A stretch of 64,000 nucleotides of DNA, taken from contig NW_027248939.1 of the NCBI RefSeq assembly GCF_036711975.1, positions 2,232,001-2,296,000 of the forward strand, in the 5' to 3' direction. The position numbers were made by a program, and so were the translations under genes. The notes beneath the pieces were generated by a model that worked only from the letters and a program-made list of their open reading frames with translations, was not told the DNA's origin and ran no database searches. Source of the DNA: Onthophagus taurus (Eukaryota; Arthropoda; Insecta; Coleoptera; Scarabaeidae). Positions 44,556-58,800 of the stretch are shown here, piece by piece; within the stretch, counting starts at the first letter, position 1; every line of letters begins with the position of its first letter.

Positions 44556-47500
44556 GTTTGAACTTTCTATCACTTTTGGTTCCGATAATTCTGTTGACCA
44601 TATTTGTGATATTCAGGCGCCAAATGACATGTTGGAGCATGTTGGAGATAAAAAACAAAATGTGCCCAAAACGTTATATTATGACGTTATACGCCGTTCT
44701 GAGACATGTTTGAACTTTCTATCACTTTTGGTTCCGATAATTCTGTTGACCATATTTGTGATATTCAGGCGCCAAATGACATGTTGGAGCATGATGGAGA
44801 TAAAAAACAAAATGTGCCCAAAACGTGATATTATGACGTTATACGCCGTTCTGAGACATATTTGAACTTTCTATCACTTTTGGTTCCGATAATTCTGTTG
44901 ACCGTATTTGTGTTATTCAGACGCCAAATGACATCTTTGAGCATGTTGGAGATAGAAAACAAAATGTGCCCAAAACGTGATATTATGACGTTATACGCCG
45001 TTCTGAGACATGTTTGAATTTTCTATCACTTTTGGTTCCGATAATTCTGTTGACCATATTTGTGATATTCAGACGCCAAATGACATCTTTGAGCATGTTG
45101 GAGATAAAAAACAAAATGTACCCAAAACGTTATATTATGACGTTATACGCCGTTCTGAGACATATTTGAACTTTCTATCACTTTTGGTTCCGATAATTCT
45201 GTTGACCGTATTTGTGTTATTCAGACGCCAAATGACATCTTTGAGCATGTTGGAGATAGAAAACAAAATGTGCCCAAAACGTGATATTATGACGTTATAC
45301 GCCGTTCTGAGACATGTTTGAATTTTCTATCACTTTTGGTTCCGATAATTCTCTTGCCCATATTTGTGATATTCAGGCGCCAAATGACATGTTGGAGCAT
45401 GTTGGAGATAAAAAACAAAATGTGCCCAAAACGTGATATTATGACGTTATACGCCGTTCTGAGACATGTTTGAACTTTCTATCACTTTTGGTTCCGATAA
45501 TTCTGTTGACCATATTTGTGATATTCAGGCGCCAAATGACATGTTGGAGCATGTTGGAGATAAAAAACAAAATGTGCCCAAAACGTGATATTATGACGTT
45601 ATACGCCGTTCTGAGACATGTTTGAACTTTCTATCACTTTTGGTTCCGATAATTCTGTTGACCATATTTGTGATATTCAGACGCCAAATGACATCTTTGA
45701 GCATGTTGGAGATAAAAAACAAAATGTGTCCAAAACGTGATATTATGACGTTATACGCCGTTCTGAGACATGTTTGAACTTTCTATCACTTTTGGTTCCG
45801 ATAATTCTGTTGACCATATTTGTGATATTCAGACGCCAAATGACATGTTGGAGCATGTTGGAGATAAAAAACAAAATGTGCCCAAAACGTAATATTATGA
45901 CGTTATACGCCGTTCTGAGACATGTTTGAACTTTCTATCACTTTTGGTTCCGATAATTCTGTTGACCATATTTGTGATATTCAGGCGCCAAATGACATGT
46001 TGGAGCATGTTGGAGATAAAAAACAAAATGTGCCCAAAACGTGATATTATGACGTTATTCGCCGTTCTGAGACATGTTTGAACTTTCTATCACTTTTGGT
46101 TCCGATAATTCTGTTGACCATATTTGTGATATTCAGGCGCCAAATGACATGTTGGAGCATGTTGGAGATAAAAAACAAAATGTGCCCAAAACGTGATATT
46201 ATGACGTTATACGCCGTTCTGAGACATGTTTGAACTTTCTATCACTTTTGGTTCCGATAATTCTGTTGACCATATTTGTGATATTCAGGCGCCAAATGAC
46301 ATGTTGGAGCATGTTGGAGATAAAAAACAAAATGTGCCCAAAACGTGATATTATGACGTTATACGCCGTTCTGAGACATGTTTGAAATTTCTATCACCTT
46401 TTGTTCCGATAATTCTGTTGACCATATTTGTGATATTCAGGCGCCAAATGACATGTTGGAGCATGTTGGAGATAAAAAACAAAATGTGCCCAAAACATGA
46501 TATTATGACGTTATACGCCGTTCTGAGACCTGTTTGAACTTTCTATCACTTTTGGTTCCGATAATTCTGTTGACCATATTTGTGATATTCAGACGCCAAA
46601 TGACATCTTTGAGCATGTTGGAGATAAAAAACAAAATGTGCCCAAAACGTGATATTATGACGTTATACGCCGTTCTGAGACATGTTTGAATTTTCTATCA
46701 CTTTTGGTTCCGATGATTCTCTTGCCCATATTTGTGATATTCAGGCGCCAAATGACATGTTGGAGCATGTTGGAGATAAAAAACAAAATGTGCCCAAAAC
46801 GTGATATTATGACGTTATACGCCGTTCTGAGACATGTTTGAACTTTCTATCACTTTTGGTTCCGATAATTCTGTTGACCATATTTGTGATATTCAGGCGC
46901 CAAATGACATGTTGGAGCATGTTGGAGATAAAAAACAAAATGTGCCCAAAACGTGATATTATGACGTTATACGCCGTTCTGAGACATGTTTGAACTTTCT
47001 ATCACTTTTGGTTCCGATAATTCTGTTGACCATATTTGTGATATTCAGACGCCAAATGACATCTTTGAGCATGTTGGAGATAAAAAACAAAATGTGTCCA
47101 AAACGTGATATTATGACGTTATACGCCGTTCTGAGACATGTTTGAACTTTCTATCACTTTTGGTTCCGATAATTCTGTTGACCATATTTGTGATATTCAG
47201 ACGCCAAATGACATGTTGGAGCATGTTGGAGATAAAAAACAAAATGTGCCCAAAACGTAATATTATGACGTTATACGCCGTTCTGAGACATGTTTGAACT
47301 TTCTATCACTTTTGGTTCCGATAATTCTGTTGACCATATTTGTGATATTCAGACGCCAAATGACATCTTTGAGCATGTTGGAGATAAAAAACAAAATGTG
47401 CCCAAAACGTTATATTATGACGTTATACGCCGTTCTGAGACATGTTTGAAGTTTCTATCACTTTTGGTTCCGATAATTCTGTTGACCATATTTGTGATAT

Positions 47501-49827
47501 TCAGACGCCAAATGACATCTTTGAGCATGTTGGAGATAAAAAACAAAATGTGCCCAAAACGTTATATTATGACGTTATACGCCGTTCTGAGACATGTTTG
47601 AACTTTCTATCACTTTTGGTTCCGATAATTCTGTTGACCATATTTGTGATATTCAGGCGCCAAATGACATGTTGGAGCATGTTGGAGATAAAAAACAAAA
47701 TGTGCCCAAAACGTTATATTATGACGTTATACGCCGTTCTGAGACATGTTTGAACTTTCTATCACTTTTGGTTCCGATAATTCTGTTGACCATATTTGTG
47801 ATATTCAGGCGCCAAATGACATGTTGGAGCATGTTGGAGATAAAAAACAAAATGTGCCCAAAACGTTATATTATGACGTTATACGCCGTTCTGAGACATG
47901 TTTGAACTTTCTATCACTTTTGGTTCCGATAATTCTGTTGACCATATTTGTGATATTCAGGCGCCAAATGACATGTTGGAGCATGATGGAGATAAAAAAC
48001 AAAATGTGCCCAAAACGTGATATTATGACGTTATACGCCGTTCTGAGACATATTTGAACTTTCTATCACTTTTGGTTCCGATAATTCTGTTGACCGTATT
48101 TGTGTTATTCAGACGCCAAATGACATCTTTGAGCATGTTGGAGATAGAAAACAAAATGTGCCCAAAACGTGATATTATGACGTTATACGCCGTTCTGAGA
48201 CATGTTTGAATTTTCTATCACTTTTGGTTCCGATAATTCTGTTGACCATATTTGTGATATTCAGACGCCAAATGACATCTTTGAGCATGTTGGAGATAAA
48301 AAACAAAATGTACCCAAAACGTTATATTATGACGTTATACGCCGTTCTGAGACATATTTGAACTTTCTATCACTTTTGGTTCCGATAATTCTGTTGACCG
48401 TATTTGTGTTATTCAGACGCCAAATGACATCTTTGAGCATGTTGGAGATAGAAAACAAAATGTGCCCAAAACGTGATATTATGACGTTATACGCCGTTCT
48501 GAGACATGTTTGAATTTTCTATCACTTTTGGTTCCGATAATTCTCTTGCCCATATTTGTGATATTCAGGCGCCAAATGACATGTTGGAGCATGTTGGAGA
48601 TAAAAAACAAAATGTGCCCAAAACGTGATATTATGACGTTATACGCCGTTCTGAGACATGTTTGAACTTTCTATCACTTTTGGTTCCGATAATTCTGTTG
48701 ACCATATTTGTGATATTCAGGCGCCAAATGACATGTTGGAGCATGTTGGAGATAAAAAACAAAATGTGCCCAAAACGTGATATTATGACGTTATACGCCG
48801 TTCTGAGACATGTTTGAACTTTCTATCACTTTTGGTTCCGATAATTCTGTTGACCATATTTGTGATATTCAGACGCCAAATGACATCTTTGAGCATGTTG
48901 GAGATAAAAAACAAAATGTGTCCAAAACGTGATATTATGACGTTATACGCCGTTCTGAGACATGTTTGAACTTTCTATCACTTTTGGTTCCGATAATTCT
49001 GTTGACCATATTTGTGATATTCAGACGCCAAATGACATGTTGGAGCATGTTGGAGATAAAAAACAAAATGTGCCCAAAACGTAATATTATGACGTTATAC
49101 GCCGTTCTGAGACATGTTTGAACTTTCTATCACTTTTGGTTCCGATAATTCTGTTGACCATATTTGTGATATTCAGGCGCCAAATGACATGTTGGAGCAT
49201 GTTGGAGATAAAAAACAAAATGTGCCCAAAACGTGATATTATGACGTTATTCGCCGTTCTGAGACATGTTTGAACTTTCTATCACTTTTGGTTCCGATAA
49301 TTCTGTTGACCATATTTGTGATATTCAGGCGCCAAATGACATGTTGGAGCATGTTGGAGATAAAAAACAAAATGTGCCCAAAACGTGATATTATGACGTT
49401 ATACGCCGTTCTGAGACATGTTTGAACTTTCTATCACTTTTGGTTCCGATAATTCTGTTGACCATATTTGTGATATTCAGGCGCCAAATGACATGTTGGA
49501 GCATGTTGGAGATAAAAAACAAAATGTGCCCAAAACGTGATATTATGACGTTATACGCCGTTCTGAGACATGTTTGAAATTTCTATCACCTTTTGTTCCG
49601 ATAATTCTGTTGACCATATTTGTGATATTCAGGCGCCAAATGACATGTTGGAGCATGTTGGAGATAAAAAACAAAATGTGCCCAAAACATGATATTATGA
49701 CGTTATACGCCGTTCTGAGACCTGTTTGAACTTTCTATCACTTTTGGTTCCGATAATTCTGTTGACCATATTTGTGATATTCAGACGCCAAATGACATCT
49801 TTGAGCATGTTGGAGATAAAAAACAAA
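43440..49827. repeat. Two adjacent copies of a 3,192-bp (21-monomer) higher-order repeat
   Basis: Copy one about 43,440-46,635 and copy two about 46,632-49,827 abut each other. Matching marks at a constant 3,192-bp offset include CGATGATTCTC (43521/46713), GTTATTCGCC (46056/49248), TTGAAATTTCTATCACC (46384/49576), AAAACATGAT and GAGACCTGTTTG. Very few differences were noticed, so this looks like a recent tandem duplication. Confidence 0.8.
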
Positions 49828-50633
49828 ATGTGTCCAAAACGTGATATTATGACGTTATACGCCGTTCTGAGACATGTTTGAACTTTCTATCACTTTTGGT
49901 TCCGATAATTCTGTTGACCATATTTGTGATATTCAGGCGCCAAATGACATGTTGGAGCATGTTGGAGATAAAAAACAAAATGTGCCCAAAACGTTATATT
50001 ATGACGTTATACGCCGTTCTGAGACATGTTTGAACTTTGTATCACTTTTGGTTCCGATAATTCTGTTGACCATATTTGTGATATTCAGACGCCAAATGAC
50101 ATCTATGAGCATGTTGGAGATAAAAAACAAAATGTGCCCAAAACGTGATATTATGACGTTATACGCCGTTCTGAGACATGTTTGAACTTTCTATCACTTT
50201 TGGTTCCGATAATTCTGTTGACCATATTTGTGATATTCAGACGCCAAATGACATCTTTGAGCATGTTGGAGATAAAAAACAAAATGTGTCCAAAACGTGA
50301 TATTATGAAGTTATACGCCGTTCTGAGACATGTTTGAACTTTCTATCACTTTTGGTTCCGATAATTCTGTTGACCATATTTTTGATATTCAGACGCCAAA
50401 GGACATCTTTGAGCATGTTGGAGATAAAAAACAAAATGTGCCCAAAACGTTATATTATGAAGTTATACGCCGTTCTGAGACATGTTTGAACTTTCTATCA
50501 CTTTTGGTTCCGATAATTCTGTTGACCATATTTGTGATATTCAGACGCCAAATGACATCTTTGAGCATGTTGGAGATAAAAAACAAAATGTGTCAAAAAC
50601 GTGATATTATGACGTTATACGCCGTTCTGAGAC

Positions 50634-53380
50634 ATGTTTGAACTTTCTATCACTTTTGGTTCCGATAATTCTGTTGACCATATTTGTGATATTCAGGCGC
50701 CAAATGACATGTTGGAGCATGTTGGAGATAAAAAACAAAATGTGCCCAAAACGTTATATTATGACGTTATACGCCGTTCTGAGACATGTTTGAACTTTGT
50801 ATCACTTTTGGTTCCGATAATTCTGTTGACCGTATTTGTGTTATTCAGACGCCAAATGACATCTTTGAGCATGTTGGAGATAAAAAACAAAATGTGCCCA
50901 AAACGTTATATTATGACGTTATACGCCGTTCTGAGACATGTTTGAACTTTCTATCACTTTTGGTTCCGATAATTCTGTTGACCATATTTGTGATATTCAG
51001 ACGCCAAATGACATCTATGAGCATGTTGGAGATAAAAAACAAAATGTGCCCAAAACGTGATATTATGACGTTATACGCCGTTCTGAGACATGTTTGAACT
51101 TTCTATCACTTTTGGTTCCGATAATTCTGTTGACCATATTTGTGATATTCAGGCGCCAAATGACATGTTGGAGCATGTTGGAGATAAAAAACAAAATGTG
51201 CCCAAAACGTGATATTATGACGTTATACGCCGTTCTGAGACATGTTTGAAATTTCTATCACCTTTTGTTCCGATAATTCTGTTGACCATATTTGTGATAT
51301 TCAGGCGCCAAATGACATGTTGGAGCATGTTGGAGATAAAAAACAAAATGTGCCCAAAACGTGATATTATGACGTTATACGCCGTTCTGAGACCTGTTTG
51401 AACTTTCTATCACTTTTGGTTCCGATAATTCTGTTGACCATATTTGTGATATTCAGACGCCAAATGACATCTTTGAGCATGTTGGAGATAAAAAACAAAA
51501 TGTGTCCAAAACGTGATATTATGACGTTATACGCCGTTCTGAGACATGTTTGAACTTTCTATCACTTTTGGTTCCGATAATTCTGTTGACCATATTTGTG
51601 ATATTCAGGCGCCAAATGACATGTTGGAGCATGTTGGAGATAAAAAACAAAATGTGCCCAAAACGTTATATTATGACGTTATACGCCGTTCTGAGACATG
51701 TTTGAACTTTGTATCACTTTTGGTTCCGATAATTCTGTTGACCGTATTTGTGTTATTCAGACGCCAAATGACATCTTTGAGCATGTTGGAGATAAAAAAC
51801 AAAATGTGCCCAAAACGTTATATTATGACGTTATACGCCGTTCTGAGACATGTTTGAACTTTCTATCACTTTTGGTTCCGATAATTCTGTTGACCATATT
51901 TGTGATATTCAGACGCCAAATGACATCTATGAGCATGTTGGAGATAAAAAACAAAATGTGCCCAAAACGTGATATTATGACGTTATACGCCGTTCTGAGA
52001 CATGTTTGAACTTTCTATCACTTTTGGTTCCGATAATTCTGTTGACCATATTTGTGATATTCAGACGCCAAATGACATCTTTGAGCATGTTGGAGATAAA
52101 AAACAAAATGTGTCCAAAACGTGATATTATGACGTTATACGCCGTTCTGAGACATGTTTGAACTTTCTATCACTTTTGGTTCCGATAATTCTGTTGACCA
52201 TATTTTTGATATTCAGACGCCAAAGGACATCTTTGAGCATGTTGGAGATAAAAAACAAAATGTGCCCAAAACGTTATATTATGAAGTTATACGCCGTTCT
52301 GAGACATGTTTGAACTTTCTATCACTTTTGGTTCCGATAATTCTGTTGACCATATTTGTGATATTCAGGCGCCAAATGACATGTTGGAGCATGTTGGAGA
52401 TAAAAAACAAAATGTGCCCAAAACGTGATATTATGACGTTATACGCCGTTCTGAGACATGTTTGAACTTTCTATCACTTTTGGTTCCGATAATTCTGTTG
52501 ACCATATTTGTGATATTCAGACGCCAAATGACATCTTTGAGCATGTTGGAGATAAAAAACAAAATGTGTCCAAAACGTGATATTATGACGTTATACGCCG
52601 TTCTGAGACATGTTTGAACTTTCTATCACTTTTGGTTCCGATAATTCTGTTGACCATATTTGTGATATTCAGACGCCAAATGACATGTTGGAGCATGTTG
52701 GAGATAAAAAACAAAATGTGCCCAAAACGTAATATTATGACGTTATACGCCGTTCTGAGACATGTTTGAACTTTCTATCACTTTTGGTTCCGATAATTCT
52801 GTTGACCATATTTGTGATATTCAGGCGCCAAATGACATGTTGGAGCATGTTGGAGATAAAAAACAAAATGTGCCCAAAACGTGATATTATGACGTTATTC
52901 GCCGTTCTGAGACATGTTTGAACTTTCTATCACTTTTGGTTCCGATAATTCTGTTGACCGTATTTGTGTTATTCAGACGCCAAATGACATCTTTGAGCGT
53001 GTTGGAGATAAAAAACAAAATGTGCCCAAAACGTTATATTATGACGTTATACGCCGTTCTGAGACATGTTTGAACTTTGTATCACTTTTGGTTCCGATAA
53101 TTCTGTTGACCGTATTTGTGTTATTCAGACGCCAAATGACATCTTTGAGCATGTTGGAGATAAAAAACAAAATGTGCCCAAAACGTTATATTATGACGTT
53201 ATACGCCGTTCTGAGACATGTTTGAACTTTCTATCACTTTTGGTTCCGATAATTCTGTTGACCATATTTGTGATATTCAGACGCCAAATGACATCTATGA
53301 GCATGTTGGAGATAAAAAACAAAATGTGCCCAAAACGTGATATTATGACGTTATACGCCGTTCTGAGACATGTTTGAACT
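50634..53380. repeat. Satellite duplications with 912-bp and 1,368-bp offsets
   Basis: Monomers with TTTGTATCACTT, GTTGACCGTATTTGTGTTATT and CATCTATGAGC near 50,634-51,097 recur 912 bp later (51,546-52,009) and again 1,368 bp after that (52,914-53,377). Confidence 0.7.
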
Positions 53381-54056
53381 TTCTATCACTTTTGGTTCCG
53401 ATAATTCTGTTGACCATATTTGTGATATTCAGACGCCAAATGACATCTTTGAGCATGTTGGAGATAAAAAACAAAATGTGTCCAAAACGTGATATTATGA
53501 CGTTATACGCCGTTCTGAGACATGTTTGAACTTTCTATCACTTTTGGTTCCGATAATTCTGTTGACCATATTTTTGATATTCAGACGCCAAAGGACATCT
53601 TTGAGCATGTTGGAGATAAAAAACAAAATGTGCCCAAAACGTTATATTATGAAGTTATACGCCGTTCTGAGACATGTTTGAACTTTCTATCACTTTTGGT
53701 TCCGATAATTCTGTTGACCATATTTGTGATATTCAGACGCCAAATGACATCTTTGAGCATGTTGGAGATAAAAAACAAAATGTGTCCAAAACGTTATATT
53801 ATGACTTTATACGCCGTTCTGAGACATGTTTGAACTTTCTATCACTTTTGGTTCCGATAATTCTGTTGACCATATTTGTGATATTCAGACGCCAAATGAC
53901 ATCTTTGAGCATGTTGGAGATAAAAAACAAAATGTGTCCAAAACGTTATATTATGACGTTATACGCCGTTCTGAGACATGTTTGAACTTTCTATCACTTC
54001 TGGTTCCGATAATTCTGTTGACCATATTTGTGATATTCAGACGCCAAATGACATCT

Positions 54057-55833
54057 TGTGGCGGCTTTTCAACAAAACGGCAACAACACAATCGAACCCC
54101 TTTTAAAAAAATACAGATCTGCAACACCTCGGCTTCCCAGGGAAGATGGGGTGGGTTTGAATTTATAAGGCGCCACGCAGTTTCAGTTACAGATCGCTCT
54201 AACTGCGAAGAGGGCTGGAAGGGAAAAGGTTCGACAACACCAACATATAACAAAACACAAAGAAATCGCGAAATCATATACCATATAAAAACAAATTTAT
54301 TAAGGAAAAAAAAATATGGTAAAACAAAATATAAAGTATATAAGTAGTAAATAAAATAACGGAGATTGTTCAAAAAAAAATCCCGAATAATTAGGGGGGT
54401 AAAAGAGAAAGAAAATAATAATGAGCTGAATAAAACAAAATTAAAACAAATCTAAATAATGATCGCGACACGTCCCCGATTGACCCGAGCGCTCGATCAG
54501 GCGAACGGAAAAGAAAACAAAATCGAAATCAATACCGAAATTAATAACACCCCTAATAAATCCGATAACTTTACAAGAAAAATTAATTGACAATTAAAAT
54601 GAGATAATAATAATAAGGAACTGGTTTAAAGTGAAATGAACAAAATGAACCAGTGAAGTTAACAAAAAAATTAAATGGTAAGTACAAAAGAAAATCTTAC
54701 TTTATAAAGAAAATACAAAAGTATCTAGCCACACTGATATTCTTTTTGTATAAAAAGGAAAATTCTGACCTTTATTCCAAACTCTTTTGAACGAAGGATG
54801 ATGACTTCACGATGACAACAATTATACGTAGATACAGCAACAAAATCCAGCAAACCTCCTTTGGAAACACTTGTTCGATGGTAAGTACAGGAAACTTGGG
54901 TTATGTAGCTTCTAATTTACTTCTTTATTCCAGGTAGTACTTGTTTCCGGGATGGGAGATTTCCCAAGAACTTATATAAGGAATAAGGCTCTCAGAAAAA
55001 AAAAAACCTAGCGTGTAAAAAAAGAAAGAAAAATGTAAATAGATAATTAGGCAAGAATGTAGGGATGGATGTTTTTATGTAGTGTGAAAGGAGTTTAAAT
55101 GAATTTAGGTTTAAGTTAGTATTAAGCCAAAATTAGAGAAAATGTAAAAAGAAAAACCTACCTCAAGGTGGTATGAGGTTTTAACCAGCAAAATGAATAG
55201 TCTTTGTAAAAATGTGCAATAAATCCGGTGAAACCGTAATCGTTGAATAATTTCCAAACGAAAAATTAAAGGATTAATTAACTCAGATCCCGATAAATAC
55301 GGATATAAATCGATCCAAAATTCTACACAGAATTATACCAAAATGTCGACTTAAAATTCTTGTTAACCATCCAAACACTACAAAGGCTGGTTTCAAAAGA
55401 GGAAGAGTAAAATCGCGCACGGGTATTCATTTCCCAAGATTTTAACCAAAAAACTCGTTATAAAATCGCGCGGTGCCAAGAATTCAAAATCACTCCCTCC
55501 CTCTATTATTGACAGTCCGAACTTAAAAATGTAAACAAAATTCATGATAGTAACGAAGAAGAGAAAAAGAAAAGTTTTAAGGTTAAGATCTATTGTGTGA
55601 TTGTAATGAAGGTAATGAAAAAGAAAAAGGCGTTTAAAATGAGCGAAAGGAAAGGATTTAAGAAAAGTGATGAAAAGGAAAGGATTTTCAAGTGTTTCCA
55701 AGTTCGGCTTGCTGTAACAAAAAAACAAAAATTATAACAAGGTAAATAAACAAAATGGTATATAATTCCCCGACTTCTAACAATTACAGACAAATCACAA
55801 GGAAATTCAATAACCTCGAACGGAACCGTTACA
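54057..55833. mobile_element. Solo LTR-like insertion (1,777 bp) in the satellite
   Basis: The insertion starts TGTGGCGG and ends CGTTACA, the TGT...ACA ends usual for LTRs. It is flanked by ATCT on both sides (54053-54056 and 55834-55837), of which one copy belongs to the interrupted monomer. A 4-bp duplication fits Ty3/Gypsy-type integration; a 5-bp reading (ATCTT) is possible but would spoil the TG start. No gag, pol or second LTR is seen, so a solo LTR left by recombination is likely, though long. Inside are TATATAAG at 54973-54980, several AATAAA strings, GGTAAGTA near 54890 and TTATTCCAG near 54935 (a splice-like pair). The sequence is A-rich and holds no convincing gene. Orientation is unknown. 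Confidence 0.65.
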
Positions 55834-58800
55834 ATCTTTGAGCATGTTGGAGATAAAAAACAAAATGTGTCCAAAACGTTATATTATGACGTTATACGCC
55901 GTTCTGAGACATGTTTGAACTTTCTATCACTTTTGGTTCCGATACTTCTGTTGACCATATTTTTGATATTCAGACGCCAAATGACATCTTTGAGCATGTT
56001 GGAGATAAAAAACAAAATGTGCTCAAAACGTTATATTATGACGTTATACGCCGTTCTGAGACATGTTTGAACTTTCTATCACTTTTGGTTCCGATAATTC
56101 TGTTGACCATATTTGTGATATTCAGACGCCAAATGACATCTATGAGCATGTTGGAGATAAAAAACAAAATGTGCCCAAAACGTGATATTATGACGTTATA
56201 CGCCGTTCTGAGACATGTTTGAACTTTCTATCACTTTTGGTTCCGATAATTCTGTTGACCATATTTGTGATATTCAGACGCCAAATGACATCTTTGAGCA
56301 TGTTGGAGATAAAAAACAAAATGTGTCCAAAACGTGATATTATGACGTTATACGCCGTTCTGAGACATGTTTGAACTTTCTATCACTTTTGGTTCCGATA
56401 ATTCTGTTGACCATATTTTTGATATTCAGACGCCAAAGGACATCTTTGAGCATGTTGGAGATAAAAAACAAAATGTGCCCAAAACGTTATATTATGAAGT
56501 TATACGCCGTTCTGAGACATGTTTGAACTTTCTATCACTTTTGGTTCCGATAATTCTGTTGACCATATTTGTGATATTCAGACGCCAAATGACATCTTTT
56601 AGCATGTTGGAGATAAAAAACAAAATGTGTCCAAAACGTTATATTATGACGTTATACGCCGTTCTAAGACATGTTTGAACTTTCTATCACTTTTGGTTCC
56701 GATACCTCTGTTGACCATATTTGTGATATTCAGACGCCAAATGACATCTTTGAGCATGTTGGAGACAAAAAACAAAATGTGTCCAAAACGTTATATTATG
56801 ACGTTATACGCCGTTCTGAGACATGTTTGAACTTTCTATCACTTCTGGTTCCGATAATTCTGTTGACCATATTTGTGATATTCAGACGCCAAATGACATC
56901 TTTGAGCATGTTGGAGATAAAAAACAAAATGTGTCCAAAACGTTATATTATGACGTTATACGCCGTTCTGAGACATGTTTGAACTTTCTATCACTTCTGG
57001 TTCCGATAATTCTGTTGACCATATTTGTGATATTCAGACGCCAAATGACATCTTTGAGCATGTTGGAGATAAAAAACAAAATGTGCCCAAAACGTTATCT
57101 TATGACGTTATACGCCGTTCTGAGACATGTTTGAACTTTCTATCACTTTTGGTTCCGATAATACTGTTGACCATATTTGTGATACTCAGGCGCCAAATGA
57201 CATGTTGGAGCATGTTGGAGATAAAAAACAAAATGTGCCCAAAACGTTATATTATGACGTTATACGCCGTTCTGAGACATGTTTGAACTTTCTATCACTT
57301 TTGGTTCCGATAATTCTGTTGACCATATTTGTGATATTCAGACGCCAAATGACATCTTTGAGCATGTTGGAGATAAAAAACAAAATGTGCCCAAAACGTT
57401 ATATTATGACGTTATACGCCGTTCTGAGACATGTTTGAACTTTCTATCACTTTTGGTTCCGATAATTCTGTTGACCATATTTGTGATATTCAGGCGCCAA
57501 AGGACATGTTGGAGCATGTTGGAGATAAAAAACAAAATGTGCCCAAAACGTGATATTATGACGTTATACGCCGTTCTGAGACATGTTTGAACTTTCTATC
57601 ACTTTTGGTTCCGATAATTCTGTTGACCATATTTGTGATATTCAGGCGCCAAATGACATGTTGGAGCATGTTGGAGATAAAAAACAAAATGTGCCCAAAA
57701 CGTTATATTATGACGTTATACGCCGTTCTGAGACATGTTTGAACTTTCTATCACTTTTGGTTCCAATAATTCTGTTGACCATATTTGTGATATTCAGGCG
57801 CCAAGTGACATGTTGGAGCATGTTGGAGATAAAAAACAAAATGTGCCCAAAACGTGATATTATGACGTTATACGCCGTTCTGAGACATGTTTGAACTTTC
57901 TATCACTTTTGGTTCCGATAATTCTGTTGATCATATTTGTGATATTCAGACGCCAAATGACATCTTTGAGCATGTTGGAGATAAAAAACAAAATGTGTCC
58001 AAAACGTGATATTATGACGTTATACGCCATTCTGAGACATGTTTGAACTTTCTATCACTTTTGGTTCCGATAATTCTGTTGACCATATTTGTGATATTCA
58101 GGCGCCAAATGACATGTTGGAGCATGTTGGAGATAAAAAACAAAATGTGCCCAAAACGTGATATTACGACGTTATACGCCGTTCTGAGACATGTTTGAAC
58201 TTTCTATCACTTTTGGTTCCGATAATTCTGTTGACCATATTTGTGATATTCAGACGCCAAATGACATCTTTGAGCATGTTGGAGATAAAAAACAAAATGT
58301 GCCCAAAACGTGATATTATGACGTTATACGCCGTTCTGGCACATGTTTGAACTTTCTATCACTTTTGGTTCCGATAATTCTGTTGACCATATTTGTGATA
58401 TTCAGACGCCAAATGACATCTTTGAGCATGTTGGAGATAAAAAACAAAATGTGCCCAAAACGTGATGTTATGACGTTATACGCCGTTCTGAGACATGTTT
58501 GAACTTTCTATCACTTTTGGTTCCGATAATTCTGTTGACCATATTTGTGATATTCAGGCGCCAAATGACATGTTGGAGCATGTTGGAGATAAAAAACAAA
58601 ATGTGCCCAAAACGTTATATTATGACGTTATACGCCGTTCTGAGACATGTTTGAACTTTCTATCACTTTTGGTTCCGATAATTCTGTTGACCATATTTGT
58701 GATATTCAGGCGCCAAATGACATGTTGGAGCATGTTGGAGATAAAAAACAAAATGTGCCCAAAACGTTATATCATGACGTTATACGCCGTTCTGAGACAT

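Larger units (their letters stand above)
13472..54056. repeat. 152-bp tandem satellite array, first block (about 267 monomers)
   Basis: Monomers follow each other head to tail with a period of 152 bp, and most neighbours differ at few positions. Landmarks in each monomer are GATAATTCTGTTGACCAT, GATATTCAG, GCCAAATGACAT, GTTGGAGATAAAA, GACGTTATACGCCGTTCTG and AGACATGTTTGAACTT. Two main subtypes alternate: one with GGCGCC and CATGTTGGAGC, the other with GACGCC and CATCTTTGAGC. A second switch is ACGTGATA against ACGTTATA. As 152 is not a multiple of three, the frames of about 103 codons shift between monomers and are not genes. The size is close to a nucleosome repeat, as in many centromeric or pericentromeric satellites. 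No gene is seen in this block. Confidence 0.97.

Noticed and set aside
13472..54056. CRISPR-like array
   Set aside because: The whole 152-bp unit is repeated without unique spacers, and the setting is eukaryotic.
53826..54347. 173-codon frame running from satellite into the LTR-like insertion
   Set aside because: It is a chance fusion of satellite frame and insertion sequence, with no domain.
54057..55833. Complete short retrotransposon with two LTRs
   Set aside because: The first and last few hundred bases of the insertion do not match each other, so a solo LTR fits better.
53951..55874. - strand frames in and around the LTR-like insertion
   Set aside because: Phe/Leu-rich products are what A-rich DNA gives in reverse, and no gag or pol motif is present.
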